This document shows positions 24,560-35,631 of a stretch of 64,000 bases of DNA, piece after piece. The notes beneath the pieces are model-generated. The model saw nothing but the letters and a program-made list of their open reading frames with translations. It searched no databases and was not told the origin of the DNA. The DNA is from Batkoa obscura (Eukaryota; Entomophthoromycota; Entomophthoromycetes; Entomophthorales; Batkoaceae). Each line of letters opens with the position of its first letter. Position 1 is the stretch's first letter. The position numbers and the translations under genes were made by a program. The stretch is from contig JASVEC010000006.1 in assembly GCA_030770535.1 (NCBI GenBank), positions 372,001 through 436,000 on the forward strand, in the 5' to 3' direction.

Positions 24560-24735
24560 CGATAGTTTTAGAGCTAGTTATTTATTTGTTTAGTTTTTAA
24601 AGCCCAATTGTTAAATTTTGACTTGAGTTTACATATATTTATTCATAAATGTACAGCGATTTATGTCACAATAGAGCTGCAATAGCTACAAGAAAAATTT
24701 AATTTTCGCCTTTTAGTTAACTTAGGTAGAATGCT
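24560..24735. repeat. Old dispersed repeat, copy A
   Basis: Shares AAAGCCCAAT .. ATAGAGCTGCAATAGCTACA .. TTCGCCTTTTAGTTA with similar blocks near 37.4 kb and 53.7 kb, in the same order and spacing. Diverged and non-coding. Confidence 0.5.
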
Positions 24736-25913
24736 TTTACCCATTTTGGTCTGAGCATTTAAATTATACGGGTTAAAGAACAAGGCAGGTAGGCTAGGTA
24801 AACAATATATTTTATTACAGTTTTATAATAGATTTTTATTAAGATTTAACTTTTAGCCTTTTCCTTAAAATTCGAAATAAAAATATCATTTTAAAAAGTA
24901 GAGTCTTCGAACCATAAATATTGAGATTAAAGATGTAGTTTTAAATCATGCATTAGAATCAAAAGCAATATTAAATTAGGAAAAACTTCTTTAATGTCCA
25001 ATATTTTTTTAAAATTATATTAATATAATATCATTTTTGATTCTAATCATCTGTGATGTTGATTTTCAACTATTGGTGAGTGATCCAATATCACGAGTTA
25101 TATAAGCTATATAATATTAGACTTTAAATACAACATGGGTATTTTGACCAACCTACTAGTAAAATTTCGTGACGATTTTTTAAACTCTTGGATTCAAAGA
25201 TGAATGTTACTTTATAAAGCTAAAGGAGAAATTAGAATAAATAAAGCTCACATAAACTAATTCTACTTTTTATAATATTACTAATTTATCCTAGTCATCA
25301 AATAAGATTGATTTATCAATTTATTAAATAGTATCATATTACCATTACTATACTGAAGCTTCCGAAATATTTTTATGTCATCTACTTGAAAACCAAACAG
25401 AGTATTTTCAATGTTTGACAATAGCTTTTAAATATATATTTTATAATTTATAAACTAACAGAACTTAACATAATATTCACAAAAATTAAATAAAGTATTT
25501 GAAATACCAAGACCAGTACAAAGAAATTAGACTTATTTAGTTTTTTTAAAATAACTAAATGACATTAAACACATCGCTATAATTTTTTTTAAAAATTCTA
25601 AATTTATTTATAAAGAATAAGTTGTATTTAACAAGAGTTTTCATGATCTGTTAAAAAAACAATTGTGGTTATTTATATACATATATTAAAAACTAAATGA
25701 TTATCGATAAAAGTATGAACATCAAAAACTGATGTATTATTCAAAATATTATCTTAGTTTAAAATTTTTTCAAATACCTTTTGCAAAAAGTTTAATAATC
25801 TTTTTTCTCAGCTTTTTTCTTAAATGATAAAGTATATTATGCAAATAAACTATTGTAAAAGCATTGAGCATTAAAAAAATTGAAATCAGTTACAATATTT
25901 AACTTTTCATTCT

Positions 25914-26018
25914 ATATGGGGATGTATTCTTTTGTTTAAGAATTTTACTACCAATTTTTCCGCTCAAATAGCACCTAAAAAATGGAAAATAATGAAACCA
26001 AAAAAAACATCCTCATAT
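25914..26018 (+). mobile_element. ATATGGGG MITE-like element, copy 6
   Basis: 105 bp with both inverted ends (ATATGGGGATGT / CATCCTCATAT) and the core with one variant (ATAGCACC). Confidence 0.78.
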
Positions 26019-26503
26019 TAGATTTAATGTGTTTTTGAAAATATATAATCTTTTAATAAAATAATATTAAAAATATTTCAAATACTTTTCTACCTTTTTT
26101 GAACATAACAAAATTATTCAATTATATAATAAAGCAGTAATAATATATAATGTCTTGCTTTTTTAGTTAAACTCAAAATAAAACATTCTAATTGTTATTA
26201 CAATTAAATTAATATATGAATTTCAAATACTCATTGATATTTTCAAATTTATTAAAATCTTGATATGTAACTACTTCTCATTTCAAAGTTAAAAATATCA
26301 AATCATAATTTATTTCAATTATAAAGCTATTTGTAAGTACTATATTATTTATTTTTAGATTCTTAAAAACTCCTAACAAGTAATCAAATTCTCACTTCTA
26401 ATTATATAGGTCTCGACTTAATTTGGCTATTTATAAATTAGTATAAACTTGAATTACAAAATTTACAAATACATGAAATTGATGTCAAATTTTAATGTTA
26501 AAA

Positions 26504-27667
26504 TTAATTATAATTAAGTAAAGCGGCCAATCCTAAAGGCAATAAGGAATAAGATAGTGATCTGGCACTGGAAGGAGCTTGACGACGAGAATCAATAACT
26601 TTGGTATTAGAACCTTCTTCTTTAGTTGGATCTTTAGTATTATCAAACATATTTTCATCACCTAATTCACCACCACCTTGCATATCTTTTGAAGTTTTTG
26701 ATTTTTCTTTATCGCCTTTTTTAACTAGACCTAGTTCTTCATCAACTTCAAAATCATCATCTTTAGATAAAGGCTTTCCATAACATTCTACTTTGAAATT
26801 TCTTACACGTACAGAATAGTAACCATCTTTCTTCATATCTTCTGATTCCCAATCAATGTAACCACCAGCCCATTCTCTAGTACCTTCAGGACCAGATCCA
26901 CCATCCCAAATACCAAAAGAAAATTGAGCTGGTTCGGAAGGATATTCATCGCCAGATCTTTTAAATTCACGAATCATGGCACCATCGACATACCATTGAA
27001 CTCTATCAGCATTAAAATCGATAGCATAATTATGGAAACCTTCGAAAGAGTTTTTGATCTTTTTACCTTCAAAGTGAGTTTGATCTTGTGGAGGAATAAC
27101 ACCTTTGTGGAACCAATTGGTTTGTACTTCTTCAAGCTTGTGACCAGTCCATTCAATATCGATTTCATCTTTACCTTTGGACATAGTAATAAAAGCGGAA
27201 ACAACACCACCACCACGACTAGTCTTAATATCAGCAGAAATACGACCATAATTAATAAAACGAGTGGATTGAAGTGTAGAACCTGAATTAGCTTTACTCA
27301 TTTTTAAAACTACTTCATTGCCTTGGACTTCATAATCACCAACAATAGTGAAATCATACTTGGTATATTCACCCTTATAATCGCTAAGTTTGATAATTTT
27401 ATCCTTGCTGAAACTACTTTGCATGTTTTTACAAGCGGGTAATGGTAAACATTTTTTTCCTTTAGCATTACCCTCTTCAATACATGCGGAACCACAATAT
27501 TCAAATGTTTTACCACAGAAACCTTCCTTGTTACAACATGGGTAATCTTTATTGCAAAGTCCTTTAACGTCAAAACATTTTCCTTTTTGTTCATCTGAAA
27601 ATACTGGGGATAAAATACTTAATAGCATACATGCTATTGATAAAGTATTAAAATTAAGATTAACCAT
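26504..27667 (-). CDS. CRH-family GH16 chitin-glucan transglycosylase, GPI-anchored, with CBM18
   Basis: 387 aa. Parts in order: signal peptide (1-24), one hevein-type chitin-binding module (about 28-65, many Cys, CCNKEGFCGKTFEYCG), a GH16 domain (about 85-295) and a low-complexity linker. The C-terminus SSARSLSYSLLPLGLAALLN is a GPI-anchor signal. The catalytic motif DEIDIEW gives Glu168 (nucleophile), Asp170 and Glu172 (acid/base). Downstream VQTNWFHKG and IDFNADRVQWYVDG are typical of Crh1/Utr2. The family cross-links chitin to beta-glucan in the cell wall; the substrate is inferred from the family. Found at the plasma membrane or wall. Confidence 0.92.
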   Translation of the reverse strand: MVNLNFNTLSIACMLLSILSPVFSDEQKGKCFDVKGLCNKDYPCCNKEGFCGKTFEYCGSACIEEGNAKGKKCLPLPACKNMQSSFSKDKIIKLSDYKGEYTKYDFTIVGDYEVQGNEVVLKMSKANSGSTLQSTRFINYGRISADIKTSRGGGVVSAFITMSKGKDEIDIEWTGHKLEEVQTNWFHKGVIPPQDQTHFEGKKIKNSFEGFHNYAIDFNADRVQWYVDGAMIREFKRSGDEYPSEPAQFSFGIWDGGSGPEGTREWAGGYIDWESEDMKKDGYYSVRVRNFKVECYGKPLSKDDDFEVDEELGLVKKGDKEKSKTSKDMQGGGELGDENMFDNTKDPTKEEGSNTKVIDSRRQAPSSARSLSYSLLPLGLAALLNYN

Positions 27668-28398
27668 TATGTATTATTTTATATATAAAAAGTATAAACA
27701 GAATTAAGTAATTAAAAAAAATTAATTTATATATTCGCCCTTTTAACAAAGTTAAGAGAAGAAATAAAAGCTTTTATTTGAAGTGCCCCTATTTATATAG
27801 AACCTGTGAAATAAAGTTACGGTGAAATAGATCATAGCCACTCTTATTCTATGTACCTTAGAATATTAATTGTTCTATGAAAACTAACCAATAGGAGTAA
27901 AACCAAGGACCCATTATTTTGAATCTTCGAAATCCTTATGTTTTCCATAGTATAAAAATTTGAAGAATTGACCTAAAAGGGGTAAAAAGAAAGTAAATGA
28001 ATTCCAGATATATGTTTAATTCTCTATTTTTAGCTCTTTATTAGTCACATTTAAATTTTATTTTTAAATCCAATATTACAAAAAAAACTAAACGTAACGG
28101 AAGCTTTTGAAATTGATGCTACTTTCATTTAATTGTTTATTTAATATAAGAAAAATAACAGTAATTGAAAATCTAAAATAAAATAAATGATAAATTAGAA
28201 AATAAATTCATATTTAAACTGAGTCAAAAAATCCTTTGATTTTTTCCAATTTTAATTTGCTCCACTTTCTAGTTCAAATCCACCTATCAAATTTGATGAT
28301 TTAAATTAATATTAATTACACTGGTTATTAATTAATGTTTTAATTCTATAAATTGATATCTAATGTCAAACCTTTAAAATCGGGATGTTTGAAATACC

Positions 28399-28504
28399 AT
28401 ATGAGAATGTTTTTTTTGGTTTCATTACTTTTTACATTTTTAAGCGCTATTTGAGTGGAAAGATTGTTAGTAAAATTCTTAAACATAAAAATACTTCCTC
28501 ATAT
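28399..28504 (-). mobile_element. ATATGGGG MITE-like element, copy 7
   Basis: 106 bp. Left end altered (ATATGAGAATGT); the core is intact. Confidence 0.75.
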
Positions 28505-29081
28505 TTAACTTACATTATAATACATAGTTAAATTACAATTATCTTTTATAGTTCTAAAGTTGATTAATGGCTGGATTCTTATACTTTAATCAAACTCAAA
28601 TATATATTTTATGACTAATGAAAAGTATTACTATTAAAGGCTTAACATAATCTTGGTAGTAAAGTATATAGTATTTTTATTAACTTTGTTTTATTTGCTA
28701 AGGCATATCCTTTTTATAACAAAGTATGAAATTTTAGATATTTGAAAGCACCCGAATGTTTAGAATAATACTTATTCAATAAGATATAAAAGAACATAAT
28801 ATTATGGTTTTATCTATTTTAGTCTTATAGTAGATACAAAAATGTTTCTCTAATGTTCATATAAACTATTTTAATAGATTAATTGATATTGTTCAATATA
28901 TTTCAATTAATTAATTAATTAATGTAATAAGAAGATACTTTGAATAGTTGAACTTAAAGCAATATATTAGCCATTATACCATTTATTTAATTGAATATCA
29001 AAATAGAATAATCTACTTTTAACTACTGTACATCCGTCATAAATAAGCCTTGGTAACAATTTATTATTATTTTAAATTTAC

Positions 29082-29187
29082 ATATGGGGATGTATTTTTG
29101 TATTTAAGAATTCTACTAACGGTTTTTCCGCTCAAATAGCGCTTAAAAAATGTAAAAAGTGATCAAGCCAAAAAAGACACTTTATAT
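29082..29187 (+). mobile_element. ATATGGGG MITE-like element, copy 8
   Basis: Intact left end and core; the right end has decayed to ACACTTTATAT. Confidence 0.75.
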
Positions 29188-29585
29188 CTAAGGCATTGTT
29201 TATCATAACAAAAAAAGCTATAAAATAATCATATTAAAAACGTTATCTAATTTATTGACTTTTCAAAATAAAAAATAATCAATAATTAACAATATCATTT
29301 ATCTATTACACCTAAGCTTAATAGATTTAATAATCGATTTAAACAAAATAATCAGAATCCACTTAGCAAAGCATGCTATTAAATGTATTTTTATATTCTA
29401 TTGATAAATCAAACAAATTAATAGCTGCTTTATCTTTAACGATAACAAAATCCACATCCATTCTATAGTTAATGCTAATAAGCATTATTCTCAATTTATA
29501 TTTAATAATTCAATAGCATTTAATTCAATTATATAAATAGTTTCGTTACTAGTACAACTTGAATCAAGGATCAAACGAGACAATA

Positions 29586-29694
29586 ATATGGGGGTGTTTT
29601 TTTTTTTGCTTCATTATTTTTTCCATTTTTTAAACGTTATTTCAGTGGAAAGATTGTTAGTAAAATTCTTAAACAAAAAAATACATCATCATAT
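29586..29694 (-). mobile_element. ATATGGGG MITE-like element, copy 9
   Basis: 109 bp with a long T run inside the left arm and the right end ATCATCATAT. Confidence 0.75.
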
Positions 29695-29723
29695 CTTTAA
29701 TAAAATATAAAAAGCAAAAATGA

Positions 29724-29829
29724 ATATCGAGGTGCTTTTTTAGTTTCGTCACTTTTTTCATTTTTTAAGCGCTATTTGAGTGGAAAGATTGTTAGTAAAA
29801 TTTTTAAACAAAAAAATACATCCCCATAT
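29724..29829 (-). mobile_element. ATATGGGG MITE-like element, copy 10
   Basis: Lies 29 bp after copy 9 in the same orientation. Left end worn (ATATCGAGGTGC), right end intact (CCCCATAT). Confidence 0.75.
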
Positions 29830-30305
29830 ATAAAAAACATAATGATTATTATTTTTTATAGTTAAATAACATAAATTTTTATAGTAAATCTAAATAATAA
29901 ACTCTGAATTAACTATACTTGAGTTTAAAAATATGATAATTTTCAGTAATAAATCATTTTTATAATTAGTCGTAAAGCTGGTAAAGCAATATTTTATAAT
30001 TATAATATTATAATGTAAACTTATTATAAGTATAAAAATTATTATATTTTGATTAAAAACATTATAGATAAAATAATACTATTTATATAAACTAGTTTAA
30101 ACAAAAAAGTTAAAATTAATTTAAACTTTTAGCAGTTTTAAACAATTTAGTAAATTAATGCAAGTTATAAAAACTAATTTTATAGTTTATATTTTAACTA
30201 TTTAAATATTTGTTATATTTTATTCATTTATTCCTATTATTTTATATAATTTATTGATAAACATCCTATGTTTAAATATTTTATATTTATAATTTATAAT
30301 TTATC

Positions 30306-30800
30306 TGTGAAAGTTGATACTTAGTGGTCGAAGTTAAAAGCTACTCTTGCTTAATTAACTTGCCTTGAGTCAAAGGGTCTTAGTTTATGTAACTAAGATA
30401 GACTTAGCTTAATAGAAATAGTACGTAATAAGCTACGAATTATGTAAAATAAATAGAATAGAAAATACTACTGTAAAATCTACGTAAGATATTGCCAGAA
30501 AGACTCAGTGGCTTTATTAATGATACGATATCAGGGAGTAATTCAGTTAAAAAGCCTCGAGTTATCATATTGAAGAATCTCTTTTATACTCCAATAAGTA
30601 TGGATATCAGAGCGAGAAGATGATATTCTTCGCAATATGAAGTTAGAAATCCTCGCAGCAAATCAAAATAAGGAACTTTGAATTGATTATACCACATGGA
30701 TCACGGTCAAATTGATTAAAGACTACCACTAGTTTTGTAAACAAGCTAAATGATTATTATCTTATAATTAATCCAAGAGCTAATAAACCAATATTTCACA
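30306..30800. mobile_element. Solo-LTR-like repeat, copy 1
   Basis: 495 bp beginning TGTGAAAGTTGATACTTAGT and ending ATATTTCACA, i.e. TG..CA termini with inverted TGTGAAA/TTTCACA. The same sequence recurs at 32198-32659 in the same orientation. Family not identified; the divergence between the copies suggests it is not recent. No target duplication is visible around this copy. Confidence 0.6.
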
Positions 30801-31049
30801 CAAGTATACAATTAGAAAAAAGTTATTCAAAAATAAAATAAACATAGCAACAAAAAATAAAACAGAGGTAAAATAATTTTTAATAGAAAAAAAGTTATAC
30901 AAATTTTGTATTGATATTTAAAAAATATATTTAATAAAACTACTAAAAAATCAAATAATAAAAGTTGTATAATAATTTTAGACTTTAAATAAAATATAAA
31001 AATAGGAACAAGATAAATTTAATAAACAAATCATTATAATAAACAAGCT

Positions 31050-31155
31050 ATATGGGGATGTATTTTTTTGTTTAAGAATTTTACTAACAATCTTTCCGCT
31101 GAAATAGCGCTTAAAAGATGGAAAAAATAATGAAGCCAAAAAAAAAACCCCATAT
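31050..31155 (+). mobile_element. ATATGGGG MITE-like element, copy 11
   Basis: 106 bp, both ends recognisable, core intact. Confidence 0.8.
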
Positions 31156-32077
31156 CAGTATTAAGTTTTGATGTTTTACATTTAGAAAATGATAAAACAA
31201 TAGGTAAAATTTATTTTGATTATTTATCTGAAATATTGAATCGTAATTCAACATATGGAAGAGACTGTTTGATTAATTTAATATTTAAAAAGCTTACAAA
31301 AATTAATATATGGGCAGATATAGGAAACTATTTTAAATCTTAGAAGTTTTTATATTATATATTTAAAAAAATTCATAAAGTAAATAATAGTTTGAAGCAT
31401 TGAATAAGATAGAAGATACGAATCAATTAATTTTAAAATTTGAAATTTTAATTTGTGAACATAATAAAATTAATAACTCAACTATTAATAATGGGAAAAC
31501 GGATGTAATTTTTAAAAAGTATGAAAAAAAACAAAAATGTAAATAAAAAAAACACAAAGTATTAAAAATTATTCACATTTTATCAAACGTAATAGTAAAC
31601 TACACTGTTGTTCAGTATCTGATAGATAAAAAAAAAGTAATACAATTACAATTAAAGTTATAAAGTCTATAGAGAATAGAAAATTTAAAAGATCAGCCCT
31701 AGCTTATCTTACAAAAGCAACAGAGAATTTAAAAGTTTCAATATTTAGTAAGAAGTAAGTAGCTTATTAAATGATAGAAATCAATTGTTAGATGTTGATA
31801 TTCTTAAATTATTAACAAATAAGTTAATAAATAGCCAAAGAGCAAGTAATTGTAATAATAAATAAGAATCATTACTATATTGCTTGTATTATATAGCAAT
31901 GGTTAATTATAGTTTTGGGGCTAACTACTCCTTTTATAAAGCTATTTATTAAATCAGTAATGTATTAATAATGCAGTTATAATATTAAAATTATTTATTT
32001 GTTTATTTAATAGCAAATCTGCAATGTTGACTATAAAGCAGTCAATGACAAATATTTCTCAGTGAAATTTTATAAAA

Positions 32078-32183
32078 ATATGGGGATGTATTTTTATGTT
32101 TAAGAATTTTATTAACAATTTTTCCGCTCAAATAGCGCTTAAAAATGGAAAAAATAATGAAGCCAAAAAAAACACCCCCATAT
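32078..32183 (+). mobile_element. ATATGGGG MITE-like element, copy 12
   Basis: 106 bp with excellent ends (ATATGGGGATGT / ACACCCCCATAT). It ends 14 bp before the second LTR-like repeat. Confidence 0.82.
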
Positions 32184-32197
32184 AATTATTATAGCTA

Positions 32198-32659
32198 TGT
32201 GAAAGTTGATACTTAGTGGTCGAAGTTAAAAGCTACTCTTGCTTAATTAACTTGCCTTGAGTCAAAGGGTCTTAGTTTATGTAACTAAGATAGACTTAAA
32301 TGAATAAAAATAATACGTAATAAGTTACGAACTATGTAAAACAAATAGAATAGAAGATACTACTGTAAAATCTACGTAAGAAGTTGTCAGAAAGACTTAG
32401 TGGCTTTGCTAATAGTACGATATCAGGGAGTAATTCAGTTAAAAAGCCTCGAGTTATCATATTGAAGAATCTCTTTTATACTCCAATAAGTATGGATATC
32501 AAAACGAGAAGATAATATTGTTTGCAATATGAAGTTAGAAATTCTCGCAGCAAATCAAAATAAGGGATACTGACTTGATTGTGTTTGAACTTGAGAACAC
32601 AACTTAAGTGATTGTTGTGTTATAATCAATCCGAGAGCTAAATAAAGCAATATTTCACA
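32198..32659. mobile_element. Solo-LTR-like repeat, copy 2
   Basis: 462 bp, TG..CA ends, collinear with 30306-30800. The 4-bp sequence GCTA occurs immediately before (32194-32197) and immediately after (32660-32663), as expected for a target-site duplication, so this copy looks like a complete solo LTR. Superfamily not assignable from the LTR alone. Confidence 0.65.
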
Positions 32660-33199
32660 GCTAGCAAAGCATTTTTAATGATTAAATAAAATAAATAACT
32701 TATAAGCTTTTATAAATATTGAATTACAGTAGATTAAACTATAATCTAGTTTTAATGGTTTTTAAATTTATTTCAATTGCTTAAATATATATATTAATAT
32801 TTAATAATATAGCTTTTATTTTATTATTTTTACTAAACATTGAAGTATTAACAGGTAAATAAAAAAATTAAATTATTGAAACAAAAAATTGATCCATTTT
32901 ATGTATTTAATTTATTAAATGAAGGTGTCAAACTTATGTTTTTAAATATACTGAATAAAAACAAAGAAATTAAAATATTTAAATTGAAAAAAAAACTAAT
33001 ACTCTAATAGCTTTCTGTAAAATAAAGTTAATTTTGGTTGATATTAATTTAGGATTTTAAAAGCGATAAGCTTGTTAAAATAATACTAAAAAAAATTGCT
33101 AAGAATAACCCGCCAAAATAGAATGCTTAATAAAAAGTTAAAAACTTAAACCTTGTATTTACTTAAATTTTAAAATAAAATTAACACATTATAAGATAA
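32660..33199. other. AT-rich intergenic
   Basis: No gene or repeat recognised between the LTR-like copy and the hairpin repeat upstream of the receptor gene. Confidence 0.55.
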
Positions 33200-33312
33200 G
33201 TGAGTTATTTTGAATGGGCGAGGAGCTTGTCCAAATTGCTTGCAATGTACTAAATAATTAAAAAAATTATCAGTACTTTGGACTGATTCCTCGCTTATTC
33301 AAGATAACTCAC
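33200..33312. repeat. 113-bp imperfect palindrome (foldback)
   Basis: The left arm from GTGAGTTATTTTGAATGGGC pairs with the right arm ending GCTTATTCAAGATAACTCAC. Pairing continues inward through CGAGGA and GTCCAAA for about 45 bp per arm. It lies just upstream of the receptor gene's TATA sequence. It could be a foldback/MITE-type element or a transcribed hairpin. Confidence 0.75.
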
Positions 33313-33333
33313 TCTCTTCAAAGCACGTTATAC

Positions 33334-33340
33334 TATATAA
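33334..33340 (+). promoter_or_regulatory. TATA box of the second receptor gene
   Basis: TATATAA lies 48 nt before the ATG at 33382, directly after the palindrome. Confidence 0.5.
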
Positions 33341-33381
33341 ACAAATGAAGATTATTTTACTTGATAAATTATTTGATTTTA

Positions 33382-34274
33382 ATGTATATATTTACTCCAC
33401 TTTATTTAGCAGCTATTTGCATAACTTCAATATGTTTAATAGCCAATTTATTTTTAATTTATTTTGCAAGTAAATTATCACCAAAAGGATTTGATATAAA
33501 ATTAGTGCTCATTCTGGCTTTTTTAGAGTTTTTAGCACCAATTGCAGTTTTATCCGATCTTATTTACTATTTTATTAATGGACAAAAAATGATTGAAAAT
33601 CAATATGGATGTAACTTTTATGGGTTTATTATAATATTTATTTATCATTATGAAATGGTATCGAGTTCTTTATTATTAATGGAAAGATTATCAAAAATTA
33701 AAAAATCTTGTTTGTTTAATTATGCTTATTATCCTACAATAATTAATTTAATTATCGTCACACTTTTATTGATTGCCTGCGCTGTTACAAATTCATTTGT
33801 AATTGCTTCAACAAAATTAACTTGTCAGTTCAATGCTACGAATGGTATATTAGCTTCAGTCACTTACCACTATTCTTTGTTAAGTGGTTTTGTCGGTGTT
33901 AGACTTTTGGTATACTCATATTACTGTTTAGCGGATAAAATTAATGAGTATAGAAATGTTATGCTAATGGGAACGGAATCTACTATCGAAGCATGTAGTA
34001 ATGTAAGATCTAAGCGTTTAAAAAAAGCATCAATTAAAGTATGCTTAATTTTAATTAGTTATGCAACATGTATGCTAAGTTCAATTATTACTTTGTTTCT
34101 TGAACCAACATTGAAATATAAATATGGGGATACTCTTAAATATGCTGGAAACCTTAACGCAGCTGCTGCCCTTTTATTTGTTTTGGTATTATCTTTAATA
34201 CATTGCTAGTGCTTACTTACATGCTGGAGTTTCAAAAGAAGTAAAATATTCTATGCAAAAGAAGAGAAAAAAGT
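33382..34274 (+). pseudogene. Seven-transmembrane receptor (GPCR-like) with a frame break near the C-terminus
   Basis: From ATG 33382 (the frame 5' of it has no ATG) the reading frame runs 275 aa to a TAG at 34207-34209. It shows hydrophobic helices throughout (AAICITSICLIANLFLIYFA, KLVLILAFLEFLAPIAVLSD and others) and, after helix 3, LLMERLSKIKK at the DRY position. It stops inside the last helix (LLFVLVLSLIHC). One base out of frame, the text continues YIASAYLHAGVSKEVKYSMQ and a basic KKRKK end, stopping at 34274-34276. That reads like the end of helix 7 plus a cytoplasmic tail. So this is either a recently broken receptor gene, a sequencing indel in an AT run, or an unusual tiny intron. 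It is related in type to the receptor at 22196-23209 but not closely. Ligand unknown. Confidence 0.65.
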
Positions 34275-35582
34275 AATTAAATCAAACTAGATTTTAGACT
34301 CCAAAGATTTAAAGTCTAAGTTAGTCCAGATTTTAATAAGAATAAATGGATTTTTGCACCTCAATAATTAAAATGATTGTAATATAAATTTAATACCTGT
34401 AACTGTACCTTTTTTAACAAATAAACAAAGTTTTAAAATTACTATTTATAGGCACTTTGATTAATTTCTACAATTCGAAAAAAATCCTGACAGTTTATAG
34501 TAAATGGTTTATTTAGACCATTTAAAAATAAAAAACACTATTTTATAATAGAGAAAAAGTCATTTTAATAACTATTATATAATCTTGCAACTATTTGACT
34601 TACAAATGTAGTAGTTTTAATCTGAAAGCTTGCTGTTATATTAATACGTCGACTTTTTGTATCCAAAGTTATAACCCCATAAAAATATAAACGCGTCAAG
34701 GCATACATCGTGAATAGGATATAAAAGTATGATTGATCAGTTGTAAAACAGGAGGTTGGTTCGTAGTTCTAATCCGTGAGAAATAGAGTTAATGATATAT
34801 AGAGAGTATAATGAAAAATAACATATGAAAAATAAACTATATCACTTTTTTTTATCAAATTTATTTATATGTTTATTTATGAATAAATCAATGATTATAA
34901 TATGGTTCTTGGTCCAGATACTTATTTAAGAATAAAGTTGATAAAGAAACTGAACGCTTCTAATTTCTTTATAATAAGGAATATTTCAATTAAAACTGTC
35001 AATATTCTCATTTTACATCCCTTGATTTCTGCTTTATGTATTTGGTTTTATTCCTCAATAGCCTAGACATTTAAAACTTTCTTTCTTTAATTAACTTTAT
35101 TACGCTATTTACGTAATAGTTTACTTATTGTGCCAACTATTAACTTAATAATTTAATAATTTAATAAATAACCTATAGCAAATTAAGCGACTACCTTAGC
35201 TCATTAAAATAATATATATTAAAACAATATATTTTAACACATAAAATGATGATGTTAAGAGAAAACTATTTATAACTCTGTATAAAAAATACATTTACCA
35301 GTTAAGGTTAATAAATGATCTAAGCTACCATATTTAAATAGAAAATTATGCTAATGGAACATACCAAAGAATAGATTTTTAAGGGAGGAGTCGTGAGAGC
35401 TAATTTCTCCCTTCCTCGGCAAATAAACTTACTAAATAAAGTAAAAAAAGAACTCAATTACCAAGTTTCTGCTATATCTATTAAATAGATGGCACAACCA
35501 TTGTAAATGACCAATTGTATAAAAAAAAGCATGATTTTTCGACTATTGTTTATTGTTATATTTGATGGAGTAAGATAGCTAG
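34275..35582. other. AT-rich intergenic upstream of lipase 4
   Basis: No exon, RNA gene or element recognised. Confidence 0.6.
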
Positions 35583-35589
35583 TATAAAA
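35583..35589 (+). promoter_or_regulatory. TATA box of lipase 4
   Basis: TATAAAA lies 43 nt before the ATG. Confidence 0.6.
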
Positions 35590-35631
35590 AGAACTCGAAT
35601 ATAAACTTAAAAATTATAACATTAAGTTAAT

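Larger units (their letters stand above)
23210..26503. other. 3.3-kb AT-rich intergenic with two repeats
   Basis: Contains one copy of an old dispersed repeat (about 24560-24735) and an ATATGGGG element at 25914-26018. No coding exons found. Confidence 0.6.
27668..30305. other. Gene-poor repeat region, part 1
   Basis: AT-rich DNA with four ATATGGGG elements (28399, 29082, 29586, 29724). No coding exon recognised. Confidence 0.6.
30801..32197. other. Region between the two LTR-like repeats
   Basis: Holds two ATATGGGG elements (31050-31155 and 32078-32183) and between them AT-rich text with coding-like patches (for example around 31160-31340) that I cannot assign to a family. It need not be the interior of one element, because the right-hand LTR-like copy has its own target duplication. 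Confidence 0.4.

Noticed and set aside
30306-32659. The two LTR-like repeats as ends of a single 2.35-kb retroelement
   Set aside because: The right copy carries its own GCTA duplication and the outer flanks do not match, so two separate solo copies fit better.
34131-34145. ATATGGGGATACTC as another element end
   Set aside because: Part of the receptor coding sequence (KYKYGDTLK); no core or second end follows.
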